Origin: JAHDFB01 sp964607315
GTDB taxonomy: Bacteria > Bacteroidota > Bacteroidia > Chitinophagales > Saprospiraceae
Assembly: GCA_964607315.1 (NCBI GenBank)
Contig: CAZSKA010000002.1
Coordinates: 1 to 51,001, forward strand
Direction: 5' to 3'
DNA: 51,001 nt
Under the pieces are notes generated by a model that searched no databases, was not told the origin of the DNA, and saw nothing but the letters and a program-made list of their open reading frames with translations. The position numbers and the translations under genes were made by a program. Below, piece after piece: positions 17,434 through 26,075 of the stretch (the stretch's first letter is position 1; each line of letters starts with the position of its first letter).

Positions 17434-19935
17434 ATGCGCTTAATATTATCCATTTTAGCAGTTACTCTTTTTGGTTCTAATCTTTTGAATGCTCAACATA
17501 TTCCATCACCAAATTCTTTTATTGGTGATGAATACGGAAAGCAATTTACTCCACATCATAGATTAGTCGATTATTTTATGGAAGTTTCAAAAGATGATCG
17601 TGTTGATCTTCAAAAGTACGGAGAGTCTAATGAAGGAAGACCATTATACCTAGCAATAGTAACTTCAGTTGCGAATCATAGAAAAATAGAAGATTACAGA
17701 AAAAAGAATTTGGCTCTTGCCCAAATGGGGTCTTCTTCAATGAGTGATGAAGAGGCATTACCTATCGTATGGCTCAGTTATAGTGTACATGGAAATGAAG
17801 CTGGTGGCTCTGAAAGTTCAATGAATGTTATCCATAAACTATTAACGGATGACTCAAATAGCACATTGTTAGATGATGTAATTGTAATAATAGATCCGTC
17901 ATTGAATCCTGATGGATATTCTAGATATTCGCATTGGGTAAGAGGGAATAGCGGAAAATTTTTGCATCCGGAACACACTGATGTAGAACATATGGAACCA
18001 TGGCCAGGAGGAAGGGTGAATCATTATTTGTTTGATTTAAACAGAGATTGGGCTTGGCAAACACAAGTAGAAACTCAACAAAGAATAGAAAAGTATAATC
18101 AATGGATGCCTCATGTTCATGCAGATTTACATGAAATGGGATTCGATGATCATTATTATTTTGCTCCTGCTGCGGAGCCATTTCATAAAGCAATTACCAA
18201 TTATCAACGGGAATTACAAACAACTATAGGGAAATCTAATGCTGATGTATTTGATAAAAATAGTTGGTTGTATTTCACTAGAGAAATATTTGATTTACTT
18301 TACCCTTCATATGGAGACACATATCCTACATTCAATGGTTCAGTGGGTATGACTTATGAACAAGCTGGGCATAGTATGGCAGGAAGATCCATTAAAATGA
18401 GTAATCACAGACATCTTTTGTTGCAAGATAGAATTGATCATCATACAGCAACAAGTCTATCTACTGTGAGGACAGCAGTTAATGAAAGATCGTCTATTAT
18501 TTCAAATTTCAAAAAGTATTTTGAGGAGTCCGTAAAAACAACTGGTAAACCCTATGCTGCATATTTAGTAAAGAGTGGAACGACCATAGAATCATTCAAA
18601 GAATTATTAGATAGAAATGCGATAAGTTATGATGTCGTAGGAAATTCAAAATCATCGAATGGCTATAGTTATTTTGAGGGTCGAAACATGGGTTTTCAAA
18701 TAGAAAAAGGCGACATTTATATTCCTTCAGCTCAAGCGAAAGCTGTTCTTTTACAGGTGCTCATGGAAGAAGAGCCTATTTTAGCAGATAGTGTAACTTA
18801 CGATATCACATCATGGTGTATACCTTTTGCATATGGATTGGAAACATATGGTTTAAAGTCGAGTATGACATTTGATAAAGACCAAATGGCTTCTCAAAGT
18901 CCACTTTCTATTCCCAAAAATGCTTATGCAGTTTACTTGAAATGGGCTGATGATATGAGTTCAAAGAAAGTGCTAGGTTCTCTTTTAGCGGATGGAAGTT
19001 TCATTATTAAAAAAGTTCTTAGAAACACAGAATTAGAAGATGTTAATTTGGTCCCGGGTGATCTTGTTGTATTAGCAGGTGATCAACAAGATAAGGAGTC
19101 TTTTGAACGAGCTGTACAGATTATCCATGAAAAAAGTAAAAAAGAATATGGTTTTGTATCATCTGGATTTTCAAAAAACGGCAGTGATTTAGGAGGAAGT
19201 GGTTTAACCAAGATTGAATCTCCAAAAGTGCTTACATTCTTTGGAGAAGGAGTGGATGCAAATGCATATGGTCAGGTTTGGTATTATTTTGAAAACATCT
19301 TAGAATACCCAATTAGTCGAGTCGATATTTCGAATTTTTCGCGAGTAAGTCTAGGAGCATATAACACGATAATTCTACCAGATGGATTTTATTCTATTAG
19401 TGAAAGTCAAAGGAATAATATAGCGGAATGGGTTAGAGGTGGAGGAAAGCTCATAAATATAGGAGGAGCGAATAGAAATTTTAAATCGGATAAAAATTTT
19501 GCACTTTCTATAAAAGAGGAATCGAGTAAAGAAGAAAGTAAGAAAGAAGAGGAGATAAGATATAGAAAGAGAAAGTATGAGGGAGCAGAAAGACGATCTA
19601 TTGCAGGTAGTATTCCAGGAGCAATTTTCAAAACGGAGATTGACAATACTCATCCTCTTTGTTATGGAATGGATAGTTACTATACTTTAAAAAATTCTAG
19701 ATCAAGATATCCACTATTGTCAGGTAATTCATTTAACCCTGTTAGAATTCCAGATAACTATACATCTTATGGATTTATAGGTTCAAAAATTCAAGATCAA
19801 TTTAATGATAGTGCTGTATTTTCTGTACAAAGAATGGGATCTGGTCAGGTAGTGTATATGTTTGATAATCCCCTTTTCCGTTCATTTTGGAAAAGTGGAG
19901 AAGTAATATTTTCGAACGCAATTTTCCAACTTTAA
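17434..19935 (+). CDS. secreted M14-family zinc carboxypeptidase
   Basis: 833 residues with a signal peptide (cleavage near LLNAQ, 21). The M14 catalytic domain occupies about 35-340: zinc ligands H119 and E122 in VHGNEAGGSES, third ligand H233 in DLHEMG, catalytic glutamate E309 in GMTYEQAG. An arginine-containing substrate region (NRDWAWQTQ) lies between. The remaining 480 residues include a GATase1-like or beta domain (VLTFFGEGVDANAYGQVWYYFE onward) and a strikingly charged lysine/glutamate insert near 690-715 (KEESKKEEE). Such large M14 proteins are typical of Bacteroidota and are exported. Its start is 26 bases after the radC stop. Confidence 0.92.
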   Translation: MRLILSILAVTLFGSNLLNAQHIPSPNSFIGDEYGKQFTPHHRLVDYFMEVSKDDRVDLQKYGESNEGRPLYLAIVTSVANHRKIEDYRKKNLALAQMGSSSMSDEEALPIVWLSYSVHGNEAGGSESSMNVIHKLLTDDSNSTLLDDVIVIIDPSLNPDGYSRYSHWVRGNSGKFLHPEHTDVEHMEPWPGGRVNHYLFDLNRDWAWQTQVETQQRIEKYNQWMPHVHADLHEMGFDDHYYFAPAAEPFHKAITNYQRELQTTIGKSNADVFDKNSWLYFTREIFDLLYPSYGDTYPTFNGSVGMTYEQAGHSMAGRSIKMSNHRHLLLQDRIDHHTATSLSTVRTAVNERSSIISNFKKYFEESVKTTGKPYAAYLVKSGTTIESFKELLDRNAISYDVVGNSKSSNGYSYFEGRNMGFQIEKGDIYIPSAQAKAVLLQVLMEEEPILADSVTYDITSWCIPFAYGLETYGLKSSMTFDKDQMASQSPLSIPKNAYAVYLKWADDMSSKKVLGSLLADGSFIIKKVLRNTELEDVNLVPGDLVVLAGDQQDKESFERAVQIIHEKSKKEYGFVSSGFSKNGSDLGGSGLTKIESPKVLTFFGEGVDANAYGQVWYYFENILEYPISRVDISNFSRVSLGAYNTIILPDGFYSISESQRNNIAEWVRGGGKLINIGGANRNFKSDKNFALSIKEESSKEESKKEEEIRYRKRKYEGAERRSIAGSIPGAIFKTEIDNTHPLCYGMDSYYTLKNSRSRYPLLSGNSFNPVRIPDNYTSYGFIGSKIQDQFNDSAVFSVQRMGSGQVVYMFDNPLFRSFWKSGEVIFSNAIFQL

Positions 19936-19953
19936 AAAAAGATAAAAACTATC

Positions 19954-20598
19954 ATGAAAACTTATATACGAGATCTTAATTCATTGAGATTACTTAGAAG
20001 GAATTCGAGCTTACAATGCGGAAGATATTATCTATTGCAGAGTGAATCCACAGGCAATACAAAGTATTTTGAAGGCACGAGTGAGTTGGATTATGCAAAA
20101 CGTGTTTTGCGAAAACATTTTTCGGGAGTCATGGAGTTGGTATATGAGATGTATACGAGTGGAGGTTTTTTGTTATGTGTATATATTAGAAGCGAAGAAG
20201 AAGTTCAAGAAGGATGGATGAGCAAAGGTAAGTTACCATGTAAATCGTCGAGGATACTAAGCGAGATATTGAGATATTCGATAAGTGCGATAGCGAAGTT
20301 TAGGAATTATGTAAATGGGAGGAAGGGAAGTGTAGTTAGGGAGAATTTCAGGGCGTATGAATTTGTGGGCGAGTCTAGTTTTGAGGAGGTGATGGGCATG
20401 TTAGATCGAGGAGAAGTAGATTTAAGTGGTCAGGAAATGGAATATAGGGGATGGGAAGAGAGTGAGGAGTTGGGAGTTTTTGATATTGTGAAAGAAATTA
20501 CTAAAGATGTCCTACGTAAAATTAATAAAACCCTTAATCTCACTCAAAATTCCAAAAACATCAACCTAATTCCCAAACCACCACCCTTTCAATCATAA
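19954..20598 (+). CDS. degenerate Y1 (RAYT/IS200-like) transposase-related protein, unrecognised function
   Basis: 214 residues that I do not recognise as a named family. The layout follows RAYT-type Y1 transposases: GRYYLLQSE near the N-terminus; a hydrophobic strand where NHxH is expected but GGFLLCVYI is found; then LSEILRYSISAIAKFRNYVNGRKGS in place of the catalytic-tyrosine helix, followed by ENFRAYEF and YRGWEES, resembling the family's RF and YxWSS ends. Both HUH histidines and the catalytic tyrosine appear to be lost, so it would be inactive for transposition. Part of the gene (about 20270-20480) is unusually G-rich on the coding strand. It follows the M14 peptidase by 18 bases. Confidence 0.6.
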   Translation: MKTYIRDLNSLRLLRRNSSLQCGRYYLLQSESTGNTKYFEGTSELDYAKRVLRKHFSGVMELVYEMYTSGGFLLCVYIRSEEEVQEGWMSKGKLPCKSSRILSEILRYSISAIAKFRNYVNGRKGSVVRENFRAYEFVGESSFEEVMGMLDRGEVDLSGQEMEYRGWEESEELGVFDIVKEITKDVLRKINKTLNLTQNSKNINLIPKPPPFQS

Positions 20599-20663
20599 TC
20601 CTTCCGCCAATTTTCTTTATTTTTCATTTTTCTACCTTAATGGCCACTTGCCAAAAACCTCTC

Positions 20664-21650
20664 CTATTGGAAAAAATGAAAATGTACTTCTCCCAGTGTA
20701 TTAATCTCCAATGCAGGTAATGGTAGATGAAATATGTCAAAAACATCTAATACTCCGTTCCAAAAATAACTATTGGTTCTGATTGAACTCAAATTAATAT
20801 CTGGAGCTATTAAAAATCTACTGTGCCTCGGATATAAATCACTTACATCAAACGTGAATCCGTTTTCTTCCCATCGATTTTCAAAACCTCCATATAGATT
20901 TCCTGCACTGTATCCTACAGCAACATTTAACCACTTCGGAAAAGATGAATTAGGTGCAAATTTTTTCACATCAATGCTCGCCCAGTATACCTGATTATTA
21001 TAATCTTTTAAAAAGCGCTCAGCAAAATTATCTCCGTATAAATTGTTTGCTCTCGACAATAATGTGGTAGTTGCATTTCCGTCTGTTGATTGTATAATTT
21101 GATCTGGGTATCCACCTATAACATTACTCATTTTGAAATATATCCTCTGTTCTCCCCAAAATTTTTGCTGGGCAACAAACGCGCCTGATCCTGCAAAATT
21201 CATCCCTACATCAGCTAGTGAAAATCCCCAATTAGATGAAAATCCATCCATTACTTCTATAGTGGATTGAAATAAGGTGCCTAATAAAAATCCTGTCAAT
21301 ATACTTTTGTCTTCACTTAATCCCGTCCATTTGGCCCCTTTATATACTAATAATCCTTGAAAATATGCAGTATAAAAATGCCCATATTTATCCATATTAT
21401 TCCACTCCCCTCTATCATCAAATAAATGAAAAGATTCCTGCGCAAATCCTTTATACCAAGCGTGATATAATCCTACCGAAAAACCTGTATAACTAATTGC
21501 ACTAAATGTAGCAGAAGGTACAAATCTCGACTGCTCTAAACTATCAGCTTTTTGAAAAAACTTGAGGTCTGGATTTTTTTTTAGCCCGAAAGTCTGGCTA
21601 TTACCGAAAAATCCAATAAATACTAAACTAAAAGTTATAATAAATTTCAT
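20664..21650 (-). CDS. DUF2279 (YfiM-like) family protein
   Basis: About 328 residues using the ATG at 21650, which begins a normal signal peptide (MKFIITFSLVFIGFFGNSQ). The longer open frame to 21722 adds a cysteine-rich, non-signal-like leader and is less likely. The body contains the DUF2279 pattern: SYTGFSVGLYHAWYK, MDKYGHFYTAY, EVMDGFSSNWGFSLADVGMNFAGS. It is probably periplasmic or outer-membrane associated with short amphipathic segments; the function is unknown. It is divergent from the PorP/SprF gene, with 240 bases between start codons. Confidence 0.82.
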   Translation of the reverse strand: MKFIITFSLVFIGFFGNSQTFGLKKNPDLKFFQKADSLEQSRFVPSATFSAISYTGFSVGLYHAWYKGFAQESFHLFDDRGEWNNMDKYGHFYTAYFQGLLVYKGAKWTGLSEDKSILTGFLLGTLFQSTIEVMDGFSSNWGFSLADVGMNFAGSGAFVAQQKFWGEQRIYFKMSNVIGGYPDQIIQSTDGNATTTLLSRANNLYGDNFAERFLKDYNNQVYWASIDVKKFAPNSSFPKWLNVAVGYSAGNLYGGFENRWEENGFTFDVSDLYPRHSRFLIAPDINLSSIRTNSYFWNGVLDVFDIFHLPLPALEINTLGEVHFHFFQ

Positions 21651-21890
21651 TACACACAATTTGTTACATATATAAATCTTACATGTGTACATGGCTGAAT
21701 TACATGATTTGTAACAGCTCAAATGAAGAATTTATTTAGTTTGTGAAAATTCATCTATCTCAAAATATTTTTAATCTTCTTATTCAAGACATTTGAATTT
21801 ATTTAATCTTTTAACAAAATTAAGTATCTTTCCACTTTATTCTATTATTTCCTTTAAATGGTTTTAGAATTCAAATTGAAATAAAAAAAT

Positions 21891-22904
21891 ATGACAAAAA
21901 GATTTTCAATCCTTTTTATCCTTTTTTGCACCTTATTTTCGGCTAAATCACAAGATATTCACTTTACTTCTTATGATTTTGCTCCACTTACCATAAACCC
22001 CGCTTTATCAGGCGCTTTTCTTGGTACTTATAGACTAGGTGGTATTTATAGAGATCAATGGAGAAGCGTTTCTTCTGATGGAGGATTCAAAACTGTAAAT
22101 TTTCATATCGATTTACCTATAATAAAAGGCTTTAGAGATCAAGATTGGGTAGGAATTGGTGTAAACGTCTTTAATGATAGATCTAATACCTACAATTTAA
22201 ATACAACTAAAAGTAATCAAGGACTCTCTTACCATATGTCCTTAGATAAAAAACAAACCCAAATCCTTTCTTTCGGAATACAAAATAATACTACTTCAAG
22301 AAGAGTTCTTTTAAGAGGTGGTAACCTTAGAACAGAATCTTTTATTTTGGAACAGAATAGTGTTGATAATCAATTAATATCTGATAATAATGATAGAACT
22401 TTAGTTGATTGGGTTGGTGGAGTTATGTATTCGCAATATCTGAAAAATCAATCTTTTTTCAGAGCAGGGTTTTCACTAGGTGGAATTACAGGTAGAAACC
22501 AAACAATTGCTAACTCAACAGATAGAGGAAGATTACATTATATAGCATTTTTATTGTACGACATACCTTTATCTGGTAATTTATTCCTAACTCCACAAGC
22601 TTTTTATCAGCGAAGAGGCAATAATCAAGAATTGTTGACTCAAGCTAAGTTTAGTTTCCTTTTCAATGAATCAAAAAATATATTCATTAATGCTGGTGCT
22701 GGAGTTAGATGGGGAGATTCTGTTAATATATTATTAGGTGCAGATTATAAAGACTTTAAATTCCAATTTGCATATGACATAAATACAAATGGTCTATTAG
22801 CAGCAACGAATAGTGTTGGTGCATTTGAATTAGGTGTGTCTTATATTGGAAAAATTTATAAAAAACCTAAAGTTGACCCAACAGAGGTTTGTCCTCGTTT
22901 TTAA
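21891..22904 (+). CDS. PorP/SprF-family type IX secretion outer-membrane protein
   Basis: 337 residues with a signal peptide (cleavage near SAKSQ, 21). The family opening is present (FTSYDFAPLTINPALSGAF) with repeated GIGVNVFND and GGVMYSQYL beta-barrel segments and a C-terminal strand. Members form a 14-stranded outer-membrane barrel that pairs with PorE and, in gliding species, anchors adhesins such as SprB. The PorE-like gene follows directly. Only 46 bases separate its stop from the best start of that partner. Confidence 0.93.
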   Translation: MTKRFSILFILFCTLFSAKSQDIHFTSYDFAPLTINPALSGAFLGTYRLGGIYRDQWRSVSSDGGFKTVNFHIDLPIIKGFRDQDWVGIGVNVFNDRSNTYNLNTTKSNQGLSYHMSLDKKQTQILSFGIQNNTTSRRVLLRGGNLRTESFILEQNSVDNQLISDNNDRTLVDWVGGVMYSQYLKNQSFFRAGFSLGGITGRNQTIANSTDRGRLHYIAFLLYDIPLSGNLFLTPQAFYQRRGNNQELLTQAKFSFLFNESKNIFINAGAGVRWGDSVNILLGADYKDFKFQFAYDINTNGLLAATNSVGAFELGVSYIGKIYKKPKVDPTEVCPRF

Positions 22905-22950
22905 TGAAAACCTTTATTTATTACGCTATTGTGTAACAGAATTACAATTG

Positions 22951-25365
22951 ATGAAAAGTTTAACAAGAAATATTTTTACCATAATCGGGTTTATTTGTTT
23001 TTCAACTGCTCTCTTAGCTCAACCTCTTAGAGAAGTAACATATGAAATGATGCTTCAAACAGCAGATGAAAGCTACGCAATTAACGATTATTATAATGCA
23101 GCTGAATGGTATGAGAATGCATACAAAGAACAAAGAGACAAGGATATTGCTATAAAAGTTGCTGAATGCCAGTTTGAGATGAGAGATTATAAAAGAGCAG
23201 TTAGTTGGTATAAAAGAGTTGTGGATAGAGATAAACAAGGGTTCTATAAAGATTATAAATTAGAATATGGAAAAGCCCTCAAAATGCAGGGTGAATATAG
23301 TGATGCATATAGAATATTAGGAGAGTTTATTGCTGAAACAGAAGATGATAGTAGAAGAAAAGAAGCTGCTCTTATTGCTAATGGAATCGTTAAAAGCTCA
23401 GAGTTCGAGGAAAATGTTGATGCTATTATTAAACCTGTTCATAGAAATGTGAATAGCCCTTCTTCTGAATCTGGTCCAATTAATTTTGAAAACAAATTAT
23501 ACTATAGCTCTCTGAATCGTAAAGATGAAATTGTTTACAACGATAAACTAGAAGGACAATATCATTTTAAAATTTACACTAGTGAAATAAATGATAAAGG
23601 AGTTTACGATAAAGGAAGTTTGTTAGGTGAAGAAATTAACAGGGAAGGTTATCATACAGGAAACCCTAGTTTTTCAGATGATGGTCTTGTAATGTATTTC
23701 ACTCGAATGCTGATTGAAGATGGAGAGGTTTTAGAAGCTAAAGTGCATTATGCAAAGAAAAACGGAAATAATTGGGGGGCTGCCTATGAAATTGGAGGTG
23801 ACCTCGCTAATTATAATGTAAAACATGCAGTTGTTGGTGAGTTGTATGGAAAAGATGTAATATTCTTTACTGCTGATCTCGAAGGTGGTTTTGGCGGATT
23901 TGATATCTATTACAGCGAATCTAATGGACCTTATGAATTCTCAACACCAATAAATTTAGGTGAAACAATTAATACCCCATATGATGAAATCACTCCTTTT
24001 TATAGAGAAGGTGTTTTGTATTTTAGTTCAGATGGATATCCTACTTTAGGAGGTAAAGATTTATTCCAAACCTCTTGGGATGGTACAACATGGTCTGCAC
24101 CTCAAAATATGGGAAATGGATATAATAGTACAGCAGATGATATGTATTATACTATGGACAAAGATGGTCTACAAGGTTTCCTTGTTTCCAATAGAGTTGT
24201 AGAGAAGAAAAGGTCAGTTAGAAGTAAAACTTGCTGTGACGATATCTACTCTGTAACATTTAGAGAAGTTATTATAGACATCCTTGCTAAGGTATTCGAT
24301 CAAGATAATGAACCATTGAAAGAAGCTGAAGTAACTCTTGTTGATATGTCTGTTGGTGAAGATAAAAATTCTCCTGAACGTAAAGTAAATCTAAATTCTA
24401 ATGACTTTAATTTTGCTTTGGATCAAGACAAAAAATATAAAGTTGTTTTTAAAAGAGATGGGTATTATCCTGACTCTCTTACATTTAATACAGTAGGAAT
24501 TTTGGACGATTATACAGTTCAAAAATCAATGAAATTAAAGGAAATTCCGCCTCCGCCGGATCCGGAACCTGAAGTAGAAGAAACCATCACTATTACAACG
24601 AATCAGCCTATTCGTATGAATAATATTTATTACGATTTGAACAGTGCGAAAATTCTTCCATCTGCAGAGATAGATTTATCTTATATCCAGGAATTAATGT
24701 TAAAATATCCAGATATGGTTATTGAACTTTCTTCTCATACGGATTCTCAAGGTCTTACTAGAAGCAATCAAGAATTATCACAACGCAGGTCTGATTCTGC
24801 GAAAAATTGGTTGGCCCAAAGAGGAATTGATCCAAATAGAATACAGGCTGTTGGCTATGGTGAAGAGTTTATTTTGAATAGATGCGTGAATGGTATAAGG
24901 TGTTCTGATGATGAACATCGTTTTAATAGACGAACAGAATTTAAGATTCTTTCTGGTCCTACAACCATCGAAATTAAAAAGCAAGTTGCTCCTTCTGGTG
25001 GACTTCCTATGAATTATGATATAGATCTTTATTCATCTCCAGATACTAGCCTACCGATTCTTGAGTTCAAAGAAAATGAATACAAAATTGGTGAGTTGAA
25101 GCTAGGTGAGAAAGTCGATATGGTTTTTGAATACAAAAATACAGGAGAAGCAGATCTAATTATTGAAGTTGTAACAGCTTGTCATTGTACCACATTTGAA
25201 TATAGTGAAGAACCATTAAAGCCTGGAGAAACAGCTGAAATTTTCGCTACTTACAACACTGCAGTTAAAGGTAAAACAGGTGTCTTCAGAGAAGCTATTA
25301 ATATTATTTGTAATACGGATAACTTAGTTGAAGAAGCAATTTTTCATGTTACTGTTGTTGAATAG
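22951..25365 (+). CDS. PorE-like TPR / beta-propeller / OmpA protein with C-terminal DUF1573 domain
   Basis: 804 residues from the ATG at 22951, which gives a signal peptide (ending ALLAQ, about 24); a frame open to 22834 would overlap porP and lacks a signal. Domains in order: TPR repeats (about 25-130, AEWYENAYKEQ), a PD40/WD40-like propeller (about 155-425, with FSDDGLVMYF and YFSSDGYPTLGGKDLF), a carboxypeptidase-regulatory-like beta domain (about 435-520), and OmpA_C peptidoglycan binding (about 550-660, SSHTDSQGLTRSNQELSQRR). A DUF1573 Ig-like domain (about 690-804, CHCTTFEYSEEPLKPGET) follows. The first four match PorE, which ties the type IX system to peptidoglycan; the DUF1573 tail is an addition. 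The stop overlaps the pnuC start by one base. Confidence 0.9.
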   Translation: MKSLTRNIFTIIGFICFSTALLAQPLREVTYEMMLQTADESYAINDYYNAAEWYENAYKEQRDKDIAIKVAECQFEMRDYKRAVSWYKRVVDRDKQGFYKDYKLEYGKALKMQGEYSDAYRILGEFIAETEDDSRRKEAALIANGIVKSSEFEENVDAIIKPVHRNVNSPSSESGPINFENKLYYSSLNRKDEIVYNDKLEGQYHFKIYTSEINDKGVYDKGSLLGEEINREGYHTGNPSFSDDGLVMYFTRMLIEDGEVLEAKVHYAKKNGNNWGAAYEIGGDLANYNVKHAVVGELYGKDVIFFTADLEGGFGGFDIYYSESNGPYEFSTPINLGETINTPYDEITPFYREGVLYFSSDGYPTLGGKDLFQTSWDGTTWSAPQNMGNGYNSTADDMYYTMDKDGLQGFLVSNRVVEKKRSVRSKTCCDDIYSVTFREVIIDILAKVFDQDNEPLKEAEVTLVDMSVGEDKNSPERKVNLNSNDFNFALDQDKKYKVVFKRDGYYPDSLTFNTVGILDDYTVQKSMKLKEIPPPPDPEPEVEETITITTNQPIRMNNIYYDLNSAKILPSAEIDLSYIQELMLKYPDMVIELSSHTDSQGLTRSNQELSQRRSDSAKNWLAQRGIDPNRIQAVGYGEEFILNRCVNGIRCSDDEHRFNRRTEFKILSGPTTIEIKKQVAPSGGLPMNYDIDLYSSPDTSLPILEFKENEYKIGELKLGEKVDMVFEYKNTGEADLIIEVVTACHCTTFEYSEEPLKPGETAEIFATYNTAVKGKTGVFREAINIICNTDNLVEEAIFHVTVVE

Positions 25366-25982
25366 TGTGGGCTAATATCCTTGAAACTCTTGGATCCTAT
25401 TCTGTTATTGATTGGACAGTATTAATAACTGGTCTTATTTATGCAGTATTTAGTATGCTGAATAATCCCATTTGTTGGGTATTTGGAATCATTAGTTGCG
25501 CCCTTCTTTCTTATCAAGATTTTACTACTTATAACCTCTTATTTGATGGTGTCCTCCAAATATTTTATGTCTTAATGGGCATTCTTGGATTGTATCGTTG
25601 GATTAATCGTAAAACAGAGGAAGGTAAACCTATGGTGATTTCATTGCCCATATTATCGCATCTAAATGCACTCCTTTTAGGATTTCTTTTAAGTGTCTGC
25701 CTAGTTTTTCTGATAAAGTTCATTTTTAATCCATCGTTTGCATTTTTGGATTGTATTACTACTGTCTTTAGCCTTTGGGCTACCTGGTTATTAGTCAATA
25801 GAGTCTATGATGTATGGTTTTATTGGATTATTATTAATCTGCTATATATATACCTATATTTTTCACAAGGTGCAGATCTCTTTGCAGTATTATATATTGT
25901 CTATTTCGTTACTTCAATTGGTGGATTATTCACTTGGAGAAAGGACTTTCAAACGACCAAAACTTATTTAGACACGGTCTAA
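25365..25982 (+). CDS. pnuC: PnuC-type nicotinamide riboside (vitamin) transporter
   Basis: 205 residues starting with GTG that shares a base with the preceding TAG. About seven transmembrane helices. PnuC signatures: NNPICWVFGIISCALLSY, LLFDGVLQIFYVLMGILGLYRW, and the C-terminal YFVTSIGGLFTWRK. It imports nicotinamide riboside by facilitated diffusion, feeding NAD synthesis, which is apt beside an NADH-consuming pump operon. Some relatives transport thiamine (PnuT) or riboflavin (PnuX); no TPP or FMN riboswitch is seen, so nicotinamide riboside is the default guess. Confidence 0.9.
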   Translation: MWANILETLGSYSVIDWTVLITGLIYAVFSMLNNPICWVFGIISCALLSYQDFTTYNLLFDGVLQIFYVLMGILGLYRWINRKTEEGKPMVISLPILSHLNALLLGFLLSVCLVFLIKFIFNPSFAFLDCITTVFSLWATWLLVNRVYDVWFYWIIINLLYIYLYFSQGADLFAVLYIVYFVTSIGGLFTWRKDFQTTKTYLDTV

Positions 25983-26038
25983 ATTAACTTCTTTAAATAT
26001 AAGCTGCAATATGCTATACTATGTATGTTTAAAGCTGT

Positions 26039-26046
26039 TATATTTG
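26039..26046 (+). promoter_or_regulatory. TAnnTTTG -7 element of the nqr operon
   Basis: TATATTTG fits the Bacteroidota -7 consensus and lies 30 bases before the TTG start of nqrA, so transcription would begin near 26051 with a short leader. A clear TTG at -33 is not visible. It supports an internal or sole promoter for nqrABCDEF, separate from pnuC. Confidence 0.5.
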
Positions 26047-26075
26047 CGGTAATTTTCTAAATAAATTTTAAAGTT

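Noticed and set aside
21651..21722. Longer N-terminus for the DUF2279 protein
   Set aside because: Cysteine-rich leader before a normal signal peptide; the ATG at 21650 is the better start.
22834..22950. Longer N-terminus for the PorE-like protein overlapping porP
   Set aside because: The extension has no signal peptide and the ATG at 22951 gives a proper one.
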